A stretch of DNA of 54,090 bases from Clostridia bacterium (lineage in GTDB: Bacteria > Bacillota > Clostridia > Christensenellales > CAG-314). Positions 9,373 through 17,180 of this stretch are shown here, one piece after another. The translations under genes and the position numbers were made by a program. Under the pieces are notes generated by a model. It searched no databases, was not told the DNA's origin, and saw nothing but the letters and a program-made list of their open reading frames with translations. Position 1 is the stretch's first letter, and the number at the start of each line of letters is the position of its first letter. The stretch covers positions 1 through 54,090 of the forward strand of contig CAAGHL010000075.1 of the NCBI GenBank assembly GCA_900769665.1, given 5' to 3'.

Positions 9373-9528
9373 ATTGGTTGTGACAAAGTATTGCGTTGGT
9401 GGTGGCGTTGCAAAAAGTATTGCGGTGGCAGTGTGTGATGTTTTGATATGACGTTGTACGTTGCGTTGGTGCGATGTTGCGTTGCCTTTGTTAAGCGTGG
9501 CGGTGTGTTGTGGCGGCGCAAGGGTGTT

Positions 9529-10404
9529 TTACTCACAGCCAAGTTTGCGTAGTAGCGTTGCGGTGTCGTACAAACCGCTACGGTTGACTCGTTTTAGTAG
9601 GTACAGCGTTTCGGGGCGGTTGGCGGTGACGGTGCTTACGCCTTCGTTGCATGTCAGCGTAATACGGAACCCCATGCCGCGTAGCGTGGCTTCCGACAGT
9701 TTGGAGTACTTGCCGAAGGGGTAGGCGAACACTTTGCACTCGCACCCCGTTTGCTCGAATATGCGTTTTTGCACATTGCCGATGTCGGCGGAAAGTGCAC
9801 GGCAGTATTGCTCGTCGGTTTCGCCTCTACGTTGCGATACGCCGAACCGTGGCGAATAGTTGTGCATGTTGTAGGTGTGGTTGCCTATTTCCATTACGCC
9901 GCGTGCGGCAAGCTGTCCGACCTCTTGCCAAGTGACGTGTGAGTAGTTGGGGTTGTCGCTGTCGCCGGACGTGGTGCTGTACTCGGTAAAACGCCCGATG
10001 ATGTTGATTACCGCACACATATCGTACTTTTGCAGTAGCGGCTCGGCGTAAAACAGGTTGTTGTAGTGTCCGTCGTCGAAAGTAATTAGTATCGGTTTAG
10101 TCGGCAGTGCGCCGTTGCCGTCGACAAAATCTATCAGCTGTTTGGTTGTTACGGCGGTGTATCCGAGTTTGCGCAGTGCGGAAAGGTCGTTTTCCAACTG
10201 CGTGGGCGACACAATGTACTTGCCTTGACGACTTTTCAGTACGCTGTGGTACATTATGCACGGTAGCGGCACAGACGTTTGTTGCAAACTTGCTTGCTCG
10301 GTTGCGGCAAAGGCGAGTTGCGGTACCAAGCAAAACAATGCGGTGGCAAGCATAAGCAGTAGCGCAGTGCAAGATATGATTGTTTTTCCCGAAGTTGTGT
10401 TCAT
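9529..10404 (-). CDS. Exported polysaccharide deacetylase (NodB domain)
   Basis: This 291-residue protein has a signal peptide (about residues 1-33, ending AFA-A) and a carbohydrate esterase family 4 domain. The motif IMYHSVL occurs near 50. The first catalytic motif TFDDG is at 108-112. The metal-binding His pair is in HTYNMH (176-181). A later PFGKYS motif (FAYPFGKYS) corresponds to the third family motif. It should deacetylate N-acetylglucosamine units in the wall or another glycan outside the membrane. The start ATG lies in CTCTACGTATG without a clear ribosome binding site, so an alternative start is possible, but this one gives a clean signal peptide. It is transcribed alone. Confidence 0.9.
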   Translation of the reverse strand: MNTTSGKTIISCTALLLMLATALFCLVPQLAFAATEQASLQQTSVPLPCIMYHSVLKSRQGKYIVSPTQLENDLSALRKLGYTAVTTKQLIDFVDGNGALPTKPILITFDDGHYNNLFYAEPLLQKYDMCAVINIIGRFTEYSTTSGDSDNPNYSHVTWQEVGQLAARGVMEIGNHTYNMHNYSPRFGVSQRRGETDEQYCRALSADIGNVQKRIFEQTGCECKVFAYPFGKYSKLSEATLRGMGFRITLTCNEGVSTVTANRPETLYLLKRVNRSGLYDTATLLRKLGCE

Positions 10405-10491
10405 ACGTAGAGTATGTGCAATCGCTCGGTAAATATAGTTTGTGGGGACTTGCGGTGGGGATTAGTTGCGCCGATGTAATGAAATTTAATG

Positions 10492-10520
10492 TACGTATGC
10501 GGATTTTGCTAAGTTTTGAA
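10492..10520 (+). repeat. Dispersed TACGTAT element, copy 3
   Basis: TACGTAT, ten bases (GCGGATTTTG), then CTAAGTTTTGAAC. It lies between the divergent deacetylase and apbE genes, 32 bases before the apbE start codon. The right half is the most diverged of the good copies. Confidence 0.5.
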
Positions 10521-10552
10521 CTTGAAACGGCGCAAATTCGGGAGTGTAATCG

Positions 10553-12484
10553 ATGAAAAAATCGTTGTTTGCAATTTTATCGTTGATATTGTTGGTCGCC
10601 CTGTCGGCGGCAGTTTTGCCATGCGATGCAGTTGCAAACGCGGCGTACGCTCCGCACAAACAGCAGTGCGACGGGTATACTGTATACGAAATTACCGACA
10701 ACGGCAAGACCATCGGCGCACGCATGTCGGGCGAGTTTTTCGGCGGCATGGACGTAGTAGCGGAAGTTTATGGCAAAGTTGACTTTTGGTTGTTTGACGA
10801 CAATCTTACCGACAAGCAAAAGCAAATTAGTGCGAAAATTTGCGATACGTATGAAAAAATTGCCGACATTTCACGCAAAATAGGCGGCTATTGCGATACG
10901 TTGCCGTCGGATACGCCTAGTGACATAGTGCGCTACAACAACGCCGCCGCAGGCGAAACGGTGCAAGTTTCGGCAACAACCTACGATATGCTTGTACTAG
11001 CCAAGGAGATGTACAACGCTACGGGAGGAAAGTACAATCCCGCGTTGTTTGCGTTGGTGGATTTGTGGGGATTTTCGCCACGATTTACCGACGGCGTGTA
11101 CAATAGGTATCCGCAAGCGTACGATCGTGTGTACGACTACGCAAACGGCAGTTACCCGTTGCCGGAAGATAAGTACGTGTGTGCGTTTTCGGATAAAGAT
11201 TATATTGATTTTGCCGCAGTAGGGCTTAGCGCCGACGGCGCATATTGCGTGACAAAACCTACCGCCACGGCGACGGTGGACGGCGTAACGTATACACAAC
11301 AAATAGATTTGGGCGGCATTGCCAAGGGGTATCTGTGCGACTTGGCACAGCAAATTTTGGCGGAAAATGATATTGCCGATTACTACTTGTCCGTTGGCGA
11401 CAGCAGTGCGGCGTTTGGTACATACATGGGCGGCACATACAACATCGGCGTTACCGACCCATACCGACCTTCGACAACACTCGGCACGCTTGCTTGCGCC
11501 GACGGCACGTTGTCTACAAGCGGTTTGTATCGTCGTTGCTACACCGTGGACGGGCAACGTTACGCACATATTATTGACGGCAAAAGCGGTGCGCCTGCCA
11601 ATTACTATGCCGAAAGCGTGACTGTGGTTGCGCCGTTGGACGGCTATTCGGCGGCTGTTGCCGACTGTTTGACCACGGCGTTGTCGCTTATGACGGCGGA
11701 TGAACTTGTGGATTTTGTCAACGGTTATGCGGCGGAAAACGGACTGACGGTGATTGTTGCCGCAAAGTCCACCGACGGGCGCAAACAGTTGCTGACTAAC
11801 GCCGAGGAAAGTATGCTTACCGACGATTCGTCCGACTACGCATTGGTGTTAAAACGCAACGGCGACAAGTTTGTTTTGGACGAAAACGCACTGTCCGCCG
11901 ACGATATGGCAAGAACTTCTCGTAATACGGTAATTGCCGTTGTGTGTACCGCTTTTGCTGTTTTAACTGTTGTAAGTGTTGCATTTTGCGTGGTTTCGTA
12001 CGTAAAGCGTAGGAAAAACGACGGCGAAAACGATTGCTCGTTTGCCAATGAAAAAGCTTTCAAACGTGGCGACATAACGGTGTATTTTGCCGTTGCCGCA
12101 GTGATAGTTTTGCTGTTTGCGGTGTTTGCTCGTCCTGTCGGCGACAATAGCGTCGCTACCGTCAAAGCGGTGGATATGGCAAGCGGAAAGACGATTTTTG
12201 CCTACGACGTTGCACGCAACAAGTACGAAACGTTTGACGACGATGTGTGGCAAATAAGTGTGACAACATCGGGCAACAGCGTTACCGTCACGGCTAGCAA
12301 AACGGTGGACGGACAACAACGCCACAACACTTTTGTGATTACTCGTGGGGAACAAACCGTTGTCCAAATGACCGACTCGACGTGCGGCGCGCACAAAGAT
12401 TGCGTCAACGTATTCGGTACGCTTTCCGTCAAAAACGGCAGTATCGTGTGTAGTCCTAATATGATAAAAGTCGTTACGGAGTGA
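10553..12484 (+). CDS. ApbE flavin transferase fused to NusG-II domain
   Basis: This 643-residue protein joins two modules. After a signal/anchor (about 8-28), residues about 45-420 form an FAD:protein FMN transferase (ApbE). Its signatures are GGKYNPALFALVDLWGF, DLGGIAKGYLCD, STSGLYRRC followed by HIIDGKSGAP (usually HIIDPxTG), and ADCLTTALSLM, which carries the Mg-binding Asp and Thr. The usual NxGGD loop is replaced by SVGDS. Two membrane helices follow (about 460-482 and 515-530). The C-terminus (about 540-643) is a NusG-II-type beta domain with spaced Cys (CGAHKDC) and VCSPN near the end. ApbE proteins attach FMN to Thr in extracytoplasmic flavoproteins. It is followed by a Gx-type membrane gene 112 bases away. 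GGAG precedes the ATG. Confidence 0.85.
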   Translation: MKKSLFAILSLILLVALSAAVLPCDAVANAAYAPHKQQCDGYTVYEITDNGKTIGARMSGEFFGGMDVVAEVYGKVDFWLFDDNLTDKQKQISAKICDTYEKIADISRKIGGYCDTLPSDTPSDIVRYNNAAAGETVQVSATTYDMLVLAKEMYNATGGKYNPALFALVDLWGFSPRFTDGVYNRYPQAYDRVYDYANGSYPLPEDKYVCAFSDKDYIDFAAVGLSADGAYCVTKPTATATVDGVTYTQQIDLGGIAKGYLCDLAQQILAENDIADYYLSVGDSSAAFGTYMGGTYNIGVTDPYRPSTTLGTLACADGTLSTSGLYRRCYTVDGQRYAHIIDGKSGAPANYYAESVTVVAPLDGYSAAVADCLTTALSLMTADELVDFVNGYAAENGLTVIVAAKSTDGRKQLLTNAEESMLTDDSSDYALVLKRNGDKFVLDENALSADDMARTSRNTVIAVVCTAFAVLTVVSVAFCVVSYVKRRKNDGENDCSFANEKAFKRGDITVYFAVAAVIVLLFAVFARPVGDNSVATVKAVDMASGKTIFAYDVARNKYETFDDDVWQISVTTSGNSVTVTASKTVDGQQRHNTFVITRGEQTVVQMTDSTCGAHKDCVNVFGTLSVKNGSIVCSPNMIKVVTE

Positions 12485-12596
12485 TTGCTTTCGACTGTGT
12501 TTGTCTGCGTGTTTTGCGTAAAGTGTCGTTGCTGTACGACGGCGAAAATAAACGGCGCAGGAATTGCATTTTGTAACTAAAAATGAGGTACGTATA

Positions 12597-13127
12597 TTGA
12601 AAAACGTGACAAACAACAGAATATCCGCCAAGCGCGCGGCTGTGCTTGCAGTGCTTTCGGCGCTCGGGTTGGTGGCGTTTGTGGTGGAAAACATGTTTCC
12701 GCCGCTGTTGTTGCCCGGGGCAAAGCTAGGGTTAGGCAATGCGTTTAGCTTGTTTGCGTTGTTTGCGCTCGGTCCCGTGGACGGATTGATTGTGGCTGTG
12801 GTGCGCTCGGTGCTGGGTAGCTTGATTGTCGGCAACATGTCCACGCTTGTGTACAGCCTTGCGGCAGGCGTTGTGGCAACGTCGTTGTCGGCGGTGTTGG
12901 TGCAGTTTGTTTACCCGAGGGTCAGTATCGTTGCGGTGTCAGTGTGCGGTGCGGTGGTGCACAACTTGGTGCAAAACGTGGTGTTTTGCGTGGTGTCGGA
13001 CACGCCCGAAATGTACGGCTACATGCCTTACCTTGCGCTTGTCGGAGTGCTTTCGGGCGTCATTGTCGGGGTTGCCGTTTGGTTGACTTTGCGTAGTTTG
13101 CCGCCGAAAGTGTACGAAGCGACTTGA
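12597..13127 (+). CDS. Gx transporter family / heptaprenyl diphosphate synthase component I-like protein
   Basis: This is a polytopic protein of about 176 residues. The first helix carries AVLAVLSALGLVAFVVE, then PPLLLPGAKLGLGNAFSLFAL, a segment typical of the Gx/HepST-I family. The LGSLIVGN segment and three more helices follow. The family resembles ECF transporter S components. In Listeria a member works with a NusG-II protein in flavin-based extracellular electron transfer. I choose the TTG at 12597, preceded by GAGGT with good spacing; the upstream in-frame TTG at 12564 has a ribosome binding site too close to it. It is co-directional with the ApbE/NusG-II fusion, which supports a shared role. 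Confidence 0.78.
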   Translation: MKNVTNNRISAKRAAVLAVLSALGLVAFVVENMFPPLLLPGAKLGLGNAFSLFALFALGPVDGLIVAVVRSVLGSLIVGNMSTLVYSLAAGVVATSLSAVLVQFVYPRVSIVAVSVCGAVVHNLVQNVVFCVVSDTPEMYGYMPYLALVGVLSGVIVGVAVWLTLRSLPPKVYEAT

Positions 13128-13302
13128 TACGAAAAGTCGGCGATGAAGTAGTTACAAAACGACGAAACGGTTGCTATGACATTGCGAAAAATCAATAATA
13201 ATAGAATAATTTGTCTGCATTTTGTTGCCGACAAAAGGTTGATTTTCGGCTTCGGCGATAATGCTACAATATAAAAAAAAATAATCAAAAAGTGATACGT
13301 AT

Positions 13303-14124
13303 ATGAAAAACATACTCATTTTCAACGATATATCGGGTTTAGGCAATTGCTCTATGTCGGCAAATTTGCCCGTGTTTACCAAGTACGGGTTGTATTGCAT
13401 GCCCGTCCCCACGGCGGTGTACAGCATGCAAACCGGCTTTGACGGATTTTGCGTACTGCCCAATGTCGAGGCAGGTGCGTTTGCAAAAAAGGCGCTTGCA
13501 TTGCGTAGTGCCGACGCAGTTTACGTCGGTTTTTGCAACGATACGGCAACGCTTTCTGCGGTGGGCGATTTGCTTGCCGACAACGCAACAAAAACCGCTT
13601 ACAAGTTTGTTGACCCAATCATGGGTGACAACGGCAAACTGTACCCTGTCTTTGACGAACGTTACGTTGCCGAGATGAAACGCATTGTGCGACGTGCCGA
13701 TTGCATTTCGCCCAACCTTACTGAAGCTTGCTTGCTTGCCGACATCGACTATGCCGAGTTTGTCGGCTCGCTTACGTGCGACAACGTGACGGCACGCTGT
13801 ACGGATGTTTTCGGCGACTTTTTGCGCAAGGTCGGTTGCCGTAGTGCGGTGATTACGGGTATCGAGTGCGACGGCGTGATATACAATGCCGTTTTGCAAC
13901 CATGCAACACTACGGTGCTTGGCTTGCCGAAGGTGCGTGGAAACTACTCCGGTACGGGAGATTTGTTCAGTAGCGTGGTTGCCGCAAAGTTGTTGTGTGG
14001 TACGTCGTTGCCGTTGGCGGTAATGGCGGCGGCAGAGTTCGTCGGCACTGCGCTCGCTGCAACCAAGAGTGACGATAGGCGTTTCGGCACGGAGTTTTGC
14101 CGAGTATTCGACAAGTTGGACTGA
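13303..14124 (+). CDS. Pyridoxal/pyridoxamine kinase (PfkB/ThiD superfamily)
   Basis: This 273-residue kinase of the ribokinase-like superfamily has an N-terminus (ILIFNDISGLGNCSMSANLPVF) of the pyridoxamine-kinase type. The Mg/substrate segment VDPIMGDNGKLYPVFDE is around residues 104-120, and NLTEACLL is near 139. The ATP/anion-hole motif GTGDLFSS is near residues 218-225, with the catalytic Asp in GTGD. It would phosphorylate pyridoxal, pyridoxine or pyridoxamine to the coenzyme form. The ribosome binding site is weak. The start ATG directly follows a TACGTAT string, which may be coincidence. Confidence 0.88.
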   Translation: MKNILIFNDISGLGNCSMSANLPVFTKYGLYCMPVPTAVYSMQTGFDGFCVLPNVEAGAFAKKALALRSADAVYVGFCNDTATLSAVGDLLADNATKTAYKFVDPIMGDNGKLYPVFDERYVAEMKRIVRRADCISPNLTEACLLADIDYAEFVGSLTCDNVTARCTDVFGDFLRKVGCRSAVITGIECDGVIYNAVLQPCNTTVLGLPKVRGNYSGTGDLFSSVVAAKLLCGTSLPLAVMAAAEFVGTALAATKSDDRRFGTEFCRVFDKLD

Positions 14125-14248
14125 GCATTTTGCCGTTTTACGCCGTGTGTAGTTGCATGCTTGGCTGTCGCAAACGACGGCAAATAGTGTTTGTGCTACA
14201 TCCGTTGCGCAATGTTTGATACAGGATATTTGCTTAGTTTAAGTAACA

Positions 14249-14289
14249 AAAAATCCGCATACGTATGCGGATTTTTTGTACATTTTGTA
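14249..14289. terminator. Perfect 30-base palindrome terminator overlapping element copy 4
   Basis: Positions 14249-14278 read identically on both strands, with a six-base A-run, the arms TCCGCA/TGCGGA and the core TACGTA, then a six-base T-run. As RNA it would form a terminator hairpin in either direction. It lies between the convergent kinase and antitoxin genes. From 14261 the plus strand also fits the dispersed element: TACGTAT, GCGGATTTTT, TGTACATTTTG. Confidence 0.75.
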
Positions 14290-14304
14290 TTTTTTTTGTA
14301 AGTA

Positions 14305-14529
14305 TTACAGCCATTTTGCACGTGAAATTTCGCGCTTGGCGGCTTTGTCTATGCGGTCGTCGGACATTGCAATTGACGGGTGCATTGCCTCGATGTCTAT
14401 TATTACAAATTTCGGCTTGTTGTTTTTGAATATGACCGCGCATCCGTTGTCCTCCACTTGGCGTACAACCTTGCTGAAGTTTTGGTTTGCCTCGGTCATC
14501 GATATGATTTGATTGCTGTCTATTAGCAT
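14305..14529 (-). CDS. Phd/YefM-family antitoxin, no adjacent toxin
   Basis: This 74-residue protein has the Phd/YefM fold signature: SMTEANQNFSKVVRQVEDNG (about 10-29), then AVIFKNNKPKFVIIDIEAM (about 31-49), and a charged C-terminal tail that would normally bind a toxin. These proteins bind their own promoter and neutralise RelE, YoeB or Doc toxins. GGAGG precedes the ATG, and a perfect promoter lies at 14593-14621. No toxin gene follows; the next thing downstream is the palindromic terminator. It is therefore a solitary antitoxin or a remnant of a lost pair. Confidence 0.85.
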   Translation of the reverse strand: MLIDSNQIISMTEANQNFSKVVRQVEDNGCAVIFKNNKPKFVIIDIEAMHPSIAMSDDRIDKAAKREISRAKWL

Positions 14530-14592
14530 ATGTCCTCCGTGTTGTCTTTTTTTGTGTTGCAATTTTGCGTTTCGCCTTTCTATTTCAACCTC

Positions 14593-14621
14593 ATTATACC
14601 ACAGAAATAGGATAAATTCAA
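14593..14621 (-). promoter_or_regulatory. Promoter of the Phd/YefM antitoxin gene
   Basis: On the minus strand TTGAAT (14621-14616) and TATAAT (14598-14593) are 17 bases apart. It lies about 64 bases upstream of the antitoxin start. Confidence 0.85.
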
Positions 14622-14696
14622 CCCCTAAATGAAGAAATCGGAGATCGGACGTAAAAATCGAATTGAGAATTGTTGTATGCGGCGCAGTTGTGACAT

Positions 14697-14725
14697 TTGC
14701 AATTATTTGTGCGCTGTGATATAAT
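14697..14725 (+). promoter_or_regulatory. Promoter upstream of the 14971 membrane-protein gene
   Basis: TTGCAA (14697-14702) and TATAAT (14720-14725) are 17 bases apart. The only annotated plus-strand gene downstream starts at 14971, giving a leader of about 240 bases. Confidence 0.7.
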
Positions 14726-14970
14726 GACTGTTGTCTAGGAGCGCAAAGCAATTGCAAAAATTGATGAGCAATATCTAAAAATTGTTGCGGACGTGGTGCA
14801 AAAGTAAAGGTTAGTGTTTATATTCGCAATCACTTTAGGGGTGTCATTTTTTCTAGCGTAGCCGTTAGTAAAAATTAGTGGTGATGTCCGTACAAATCCA
14901 ATCACGTAGGTGCACTTCGGCACTATTACGCACAAAATCTACTAAAAATAACTATAACAAAAGGTGACAA

Positions 14971-15798
14971 ATGAAAACCGATACTAAAAATAATGTCGAC
15001 ACATCTCGTCTTCCGCACAATCGGTGGGAAGTTTTCGAGGACCGCATAAAAACGCACTGGTGGCGGTTGTTGCTGTGCGGACTTGTCTTGTTGGCGTTTG
15101 CATTGCCCTTTTTCGCGGTGCGGCTGTTTGCCGATTTGTCGGTACTTACCCTTGCGCAACGGCACGACGCCGCCGAAATAACCGACGAGCAATACAAGCA
15201 AACGCTAGCCATGATCAATCTTGCCGTGCCGCTGTTCAACATCGTCAGCCACCTTGTATTTGCGGTGGGGCTGTCCGGCGTTATGCGGCAAATAAGGCAG
15301 TTGGCGTGGTCGCAGTCCACCCCGTTTTGGAAGGATTTTGTCGTCGGGGTGAAGCAAAATGTCGGCGGATATTTGATTGTTTTTCTTATTGTCGGCGTGC
15401 TAAATGCGGCAAACGTCGCAACAATGCAACTAAATCTCGGCTTTCTGTCCTATGTGCCAATGTGCATGTTTTTGATAGTAATCTTGCCGATAGCCTTGCA
15501 TGCGTTGGTGCAAATTGCCGTGTACAATCACAAGTTTTGGAGTACTTTTACCAACTCGGCATTGGTGTACTTCAAGACGATTCCGTTGTCCTTCCTTGCG
15601 GCGTTGGTGGCAACCGCGTACATGTGGTTTGATTCCTTTCCGTCATTTGTCGGTAGATACGTTGCAAAGGTAGTGTTTGTAATAGTATTGCCTATTGGCA
15701 TACTTGCTTGGTTTTTGTACGTGTGTTCGGCGCTCGACAAGTACGTCAATGCGCAAAACTACCCCGACCTTGTCGACCGCGGAGTGTGGCGTGTGTAA
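14971..15798 (+). CDS. YesL-like multi-pass membrane protein
   Basis: This 275-residue protein has a polar N-terminus and about six membrane helices. The segment between helices 2 and 3 (GVMRQIRQLAWSQSTPFWKDFVVGVKQN, about residues 106-133) resembles the DUF624/YesL family, where a similar loop separates the second and third helices. YesL proteins often sit in glycan-utilisation regions of Firmicutes and have no proven function. AAGGTG precedes the ATG. It ends at a strong bidirectional terminator. Confidence 0.7.
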   Translation: MKTDTKNNVDTSRLPHNRWEVFEDRIKTHWWRLLLCGLVLLAFALPFFAVRLFADLSVLTLAQRHDAAEITDEQYKQTLAMINLAVPLFNIVSHLVFAVGLSGVMRQIRQLAWSQSTPFWKDFVVGVKQNVGGYLIVFLIVGVLNAANVATMQLNLGFLSYVPMCMFLIVILPIALHALVQIAVYNHKFWSTFTNSALVYFKTIPLSFLAALVATAYMWFDSFPSFVGRYVAKVVFVIVLPIGILAWFLYVCSALDKYVNAQNYPDLVDRGVWRV

Positions 15799-15916
15799 GT
15801 CCGCAAGTAATGCAATATGGGTAGTTCGTATAAACGATAGCAAATAGAATACCTCTGTTTCCACTCATCGTCACATGTACAAAAATGATTGTCGATGACA
15901 ATTGAAAACACCAAAA

Positions 15917-15966
15917 CAAAAGACTTTCCGTCGCTCTTGTTTGTGAGCAATGCGGAAAGTCTTTTG
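15917..15966. terminator. Bidirectional terminator
   Basis: The 14-base arms CAAAAGACTTTCCG and CGGAAAGTCTTTTG are perfect complements. An inner GCTC/GAGC stem lies inside them. It serves the YesL-like gene and the convergent AraC gene. Confidence 0.85.
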
Positions 15967-15992
15967 TTTGTGTGATGTAGCCGAAAAATCGA

Positions 15993-16020
15993 TACGTATG
16001 CAAAATTTAACGACGTTTTG
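15993..16020 (+). repeat. Dispersed TACGTAT element, copy 5
   Basis: TACGTAT, ten bases (GCAAAATTTA), then ACGACGTTTTG. It lies 27 bases after the terminator and before the 3' end of the AraC gene. Confidence 0.6.
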
Positions 16021-16112
16021 TCGACAAAATCAGGCGTTGTATCTTCACTTGTACGGTGTATTTGCCTCTGTTGCGTATTCGTTTGTTTACTTTTGGTAGT
16101 TGCCGTTGTCCT

Positions 16113-16943
16113 TTACTTGCGGTATTGTCCCGGGGTTACGCCAAACTTGTTTTTGAACACGATGTTGAATTGCGCCAAGTTGGAGTACCCTACGGCGTTG
16201 GCAATTTCTATTGTGTTTAGGTCGGTGTTGATAAGCAAGTTTTGCGCATACAACAACCTGTTGGACAGCAAGTAGTCGTGCGGCGTAGTGCCGAAGTGTG
16301 CCTTAAACAAGCGGCTAAGTTGCATGCGAGAGTAGTTCAGTTTTTGGCATAGGTCGTCCACGGTGTAGGTAAAAAACTCTTCGCTAAGTTTCATTTCGTT
16401 TAACGTTTGCATCCACAACGGTTGGTTGGATGATTCCTCGGATTGCAGTCCGAGGACAATAAACTGCAAAAAATCCATGATTTGGGAAATGATGATGTCA
16501 TTGGTTTTTTCGTATTGGTCGAGTGGGATTATGTTTAAGTTATGCAATACGGTTTCCATTGACGAAAACATCTCCGTCGGCAACGAATAAATGCGTTGGT
16601 TTCTGTACAGGCTGTCGATTGTCTTTTCGGAAAAAGGGGCAAGGAGTTGTTCCATTGCCGATTCGGCTATCGTAAAGTTGACGTAGCGTATCGATTTTTC
16701 GTTACTTATCAAGTTGTGTACATCCTTGGTGGTGCAGTAAAAAAGCGTCCCCGGTGTACATATCTGTGTTGTGCCGTTTACATGGTTTTCGATGGTTCCG
16801 CTTTGTACAACGGTAAACTCCCAGTAGTCTTCGTGACTGTGCATAAGAGGGAAATCGCTTGTGTTTATCCAAAAATAAACCTTCACGTTTTCGAATTTAC
16901 CTTGATATACATTTATATTTTCGATAAAGAACTTTTTTTCCAT
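16113..16943 (-). CDS. AraC-family transcriptional regulator
   Basis: This 276-residue protein has an N-terminal cupin-like sensor domain (HSHEDYWEFTVVQSG around residues 34-48) and a C-terminal double helix-turn-helix of the AraC type. The readable HTH signatures are FTYTVDDLCQKLNYSRMQLSRLFKAHFGTTPHDYLL and NTIEIANAVGYSNLAQFNIVFKNKFGVTPGQYR. I choose the ATG at 16943, preceded by AAGAGG, over the upstream ATG at 16976. It is divergent from the long glycan operon and shares an intergenic region of about 240 bases containing promoters for both directions, so it is the likely sugar-responsive activator of that operon. Confidence 0.9.
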   Translation of the reverse strand: MEKKFFIENINVYQGKFENVKVYFWINTSDFPLMHSHEDYWEFTVVQSGTIENHVNGTTQICTPGTLFYCTTKDVHNLISNEKSIRYVNFTIAESAMEQLLAPFSEKTIDSLYRNQRIYSLPTEMFSSMETVLHNLNIIPLDQYEKTNDIIISQIMDFLQFIVLGLQSEESSNQPLWMQTLNEMKLSEEFFTYTVDDLCQKLNYSRMQLSRLFKAHFGTTPHDYLLSNRLLYAQNLLINTDLNTIEIANAVGYSNLAQFNIVFKNKFGVTPGQYRK

Positions 16944-16992
16944 AATCCGGAACCTCTTATCCATCATTTTTGACATACCATACTACATTACA

Positions 16993-17022
16993 ATTATGCT
17001 ATGTTTTTAGGGCAAAGTCAAC
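16993..17022 (-). promoter_or_regulatory. Promoter of the AraC regulator gene
   Basis: On the minus strand TTGACT (17022-17017) and CATAAT (16998-16993) are about 17 bases apart, roughly 50 bases before the start codon. Confidence 0.75.
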
Positions 17023-17074
17023 TGTTTTTGAAAATATAAGTTACAAAACCATATGAATTTGGGACGAAATAATA

Positions 17075-17103
17075 TTGAACGTGCCGTTTGTAAATGGTAT
17101 AAT
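17075..17103 (+). promoter_or_regulatory. Promoter of the glycan-utilisation operon
   Basis: TTGAAC (17075-17080) and TATAAT (17098-17103) are 17 bases apart. It lies 77 bases upstream of the first GH78 gene. The space between this and the divergent AraC promoter (about 50 bases) is the natural place for AraC-type binding sites. I could not identify a clear direct repeat there. Confidence 0.8.
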
Positions 17104-17180
17104 ATTTTAGAACAATGGCGTAGCATAAGCCGTAAGCAAAATTGTTACGTTTTTTCAAGTGGTTTTTAAGTAGAAAAATT

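Larger units (their letters stand above)
9050..9528. other. Intergenic region between tldD and deacetylase genes
   Basis: This region contains the tldD promoter (9149-9177, minus), the terminator of the deacetylase gene (9275-9307, minus) and a plus-strand consensus promoter with no gene behind it (9344-9372). The stretch 9373-9528 is G/T-rich on the plus strand. No coding potential is convincing in any frame. Confidence 0.6.
14530..14970. other. Intergenic region with two opposed promoters
   Basis: This region holds the antitoxin promoter (14593-14621, minus) and a plus-strand promoter (14697-14725). After the second, AGGAG at 14737-14741 precedes a short reading frame (ATT start, about 18 codons, AKIDEQYLKIVADVVQK, stop near 14807). 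It could be a leader peptide or a gene remnant. From 14810 to 14970 I see no feature beyond the ribosome binding site of the next gene. Confidence 0.5.
15799..16112. other. Intergenic region between convergent genes
   Basis: This region contains a nested-stem terminator (15917-15966) and a copy of the dispersed element (15993-16020). Nothing else is evident. Confidence 0.6.

Noticed and set aside
12583..12612. Copy of the dispersed element at the Gx gene start
   Set aside because: TACGTAT and a GTGACA block have the right spacing, but the middle ten bases do not match and the site coincides with the ribosome binding site and start codon. The similar TACGTAT before the kinase start at 13303 also lacks the right half.
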